Source: JAVBOW01 sp031549495
Lineage (GTDB): Bacteria > Bacteroidota > Bacteroidia > Bacteroidales > Rikenellaceae
Reading direction: 5' to 3'
Length of the DNA: 64,000 nt
NCBI GenBank assembly: GCA_031549495.1
Contig: JAVBPS010000020.1
Coordinates: 1 to 64,000, forward strand
How positions within the stretch are numbered: the first letter of the stretch is position 1; the number at the start of each line of letters is the position of its first letter. The notes beneath the pieces are model-generated. The model made no database searches. It was not told the origin of the DNA and was given only the letters and a program-made list of their open reading frames with translations. Both the position numbers and the translations under genes were made by a program. Positions 62,806 to 64,000 of this stretch are shown one piece after another.

Positions 62806-63984
62806 ATGGATGACAACAGGGATAAAGGATATATAAAGGTCTACCGGAGTTTCTTCCGGCACGCCCTCTGGCGTGAACAGCGGACATTCAGCCGGGCCGA
62901 GGCATGGCTGGATATCTTCGCCAGCGCCAACCATACGCCGGGGCAGGAGATCGTCGGCGACACCCCGGTCGAAATCGATCGGGGGGAGTTCCGGGCTTCG
63001 GTGCGGTTTCTGGCGAAACGATGGAGCTGGAGCAAATCAACCGTCGCCCGATTCCTGGCCCTATTGAAAGCCGAGGGGATGATCGACCTGCGCGTTGTGC
63101 CGGACACCCGGCAGGCCATTATCGTCGTGCTGAACTACGAAACCTACAACGCGCATAGCCTTTCGCCGATTTTGCCGCCGGACACCAAATGGGACATCGC
63201 GCGGGACACCATTTGCGAAAATGATGGGACACCTTGCGGGACACCTTATGCCGAGGCATCGTCCTGCGCTCAAAGCGATTGCAAGGACGGGCAAAAAATG
63301 GCGGGACACCTTGTGGGACACCTTTCGGAAGATGGCCGGGACACCAACCGGGACATCAAATGGGACAAAGAGAAAGAAAGATATAAAGAAAGAGAAAATA
63401 ATAATACACACATAGATTTTAAGATTGGGTATACACTAAACGCGCGCACGCATGAGTGCGATCGGGCAGGCGCGCGCACGAGCGCCCCGCCGGCATCCGG
63501 CGACGAGGCAGGGCGGCTGACCCAGGTGCGCCCCGCGGATGAACGCTACCTGCCCGACGCCCGCGCCCTGCTGGAATGGATCGCCAGCAACGCCTCCCAC
63601 CTGAACAGCATGGCCGAGCCGTTGAATCTGGCCGAGGCGGTGGAGGTGATGAAACGCTACGGAGCGTTCGGCAAAGAGGACATCGGCCGTGTGCTGCTCA
63701 ACCTGAACAACCGGGCTGGCATCGAGCAGACGGAGCGCAACACCTACGCCTCGTTCCGCAAATGGGCCGGCCTCGACCACCAAATGAACAGCAAACGGGC
63801 GGCGCTGCGACAGGCTGCCGAGCAGCGGGCGACGAAAGAACGGTTGGATGCTCAACTACGGGCCATGGCCACGATGGATCTGTTGCAGGACAACCGGCGC
63901 TACAACGCCCTGCACCGACAGGCCATCGGGCGTGGGGAGATGATGCGCAAACCCGAAACAGTAGACGAATTGAGAGCGCTATGA
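62806..63984 (+). CDS. Phage-type replication initiation / replisome-organiser-like protein
   Basis: A 392-aa protein. The N-terminal 110 residues are a winged-helix domain like phage replication initiators (IKVYRSFFRHALWRE, FRASVRFLAKRWSWSKSTVARFLALLKAEGMIDLR). A low-complexity central linker (about 130-235) precedes a C-terminal helical region of the DnaD/helicase-loader type (ARALLEWIASNASHLN, YGAFGKEDIGRVLLNLNNRAG). It probably recruits host replication proteins to the element's origin. Its stop overlaps an ATG at 63981 that begins another gene. Confidence 0.7.
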   Translation: MDDNRDKGYIKVYRSFFRHALWREQRTFSRAEAWLDIFASANHTPGQEIVGDTPVEIDRGEFRASVRFLAKRWSWSKSTVARFLALLKAEGMIDLRVVPDTRQAIIVVLNYETYNAHSLSPILPPDTKWDIARDTICENDGTPCGTPYAEASSCAQSDCKDGQKMAGHLVGHLSEDGRDTNRDIKWDKEKERYKERENNNTHIDFKIGYTLNARTHECDRAGARTSAPPASGDEAGRLTQVRPADERYLPDARALLEWIASNASHLNSMAEPLNLAEAVEVMKRYGAFGKEDIGRVLLNLNNRAGIEQTERNTYASFRKWAGLDHQMNSKRAALRQAAEQRATKERLDAQLRAMATMDLLQDNRRYNALHRQAIGRGEMMRKPETVDELRAL

Positions 63985-64000
63985 CACACGGCAGTATCTG
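63981..64000 (+). CDS. Start of a further gene (partial)
   Basis: ATG at 63981 overlaps the previous stop (ATGA) and continues MTHGSI to the end of the window. The tight coupling suggests the next gene of the replication module, but too little is visible to name it. Confidence 0.3.

Overview
The window looks like a chromosomal segment of a high-GC gut-type Bacteroidota, possibly Alistipes-like (Rikenellaceae). The evidence is SusC/SusD pairs, type III glutamine synthetase, the DapL route to diaminopimelate, fimbrillin/FISUMP lipoproteins, and promoters of the Bacteroidota form TTTG-N19-21-TAnnTTTG. The genus is inference; no rRNA or tRNA gene was seen.

Layout. (1) 1-8.8 kb, + strand: the end of a beta-mannan utilisation locus. 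It has a SusD tail, a surface glycan-binding lipoprotein, three esterase domains (one fused to a GH26 mannanase), a GH130 mannosylglucose phosphorylase, a GPH-family transporter and cellobiose 2-epimerase. This is the extracellular GH26, then epimerase, then phosphorylase pathway for acetylated (gluco)mannan. (2) 8.8-24.0 kb, - strand: ten tightly packed genes joining nitrogen assimilation (asnA, glnN, gltB, gltD, amt, glnK) to diaminopimelate synthesis (dapL, dapF), with a small putative porin and a second DapL-like protein whose active site is heavily altered. Divergent from it (24.3-28.1 kb, + strand) is an overlapping trio: PurF-like amidotransferase, lysA, nadE. (3) 28.1-44.3 kb: a complete sialic-acid utilisation locus on the - strand (lyase, nonsense-interrupted fimbrillin/FISUMP lipoprotein, N-acylglucosamine 2-epimerase, sialidase, SusC, SusD, sialidase fused to a kelch/NanM-like domain, MFS transporter, UroD/MtaA-like protein) with a divergent GntR/FadR-type regulator. 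(4) 44.5-48.0 kb: a redox operon of exported flavodoxin, a NapH-NapG-like fused polyferredoxin, and a Tat-lipoprotein aldo/keto reductase with ferredoxin clusters. (5) 48.1-54.0 kb: acyltransferase, glycosyltransferase-like protein, small lipoprotein, LA_2272-type repeat protein, prs and engB, with palindromic dispersed repeats and a 5'-truncated DUF4328 gene. (6) 54.1-59.9 kb: FGGY kinase, fucI, MFS transporter (paralogue of the sialic-locus transporter) and a divergent DHDPS/NAL-family aldolase. (7) 60.0-64.0 kb: AT-richer accessory DNA with a RelE/ParE toxin-antitoxin pair, an orphan Fic antitoxin beside a truncated fic gene, a 60-bp duplicated element, a phage-type repressor/Cro switch and a replication protein; this is probably the left part of an integrated element that runs out of the window.

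The most unusual items are the altered DapL paralogue inside the ammonium/DAP cluster, the sialidase-mutarotase fusion with an MtaA-like protein in the sialic-acid locus, the NapHG fusion redox operon, the single in-frame stop in the fimbrillin/FISUMP gene, and the decayed Fic module.
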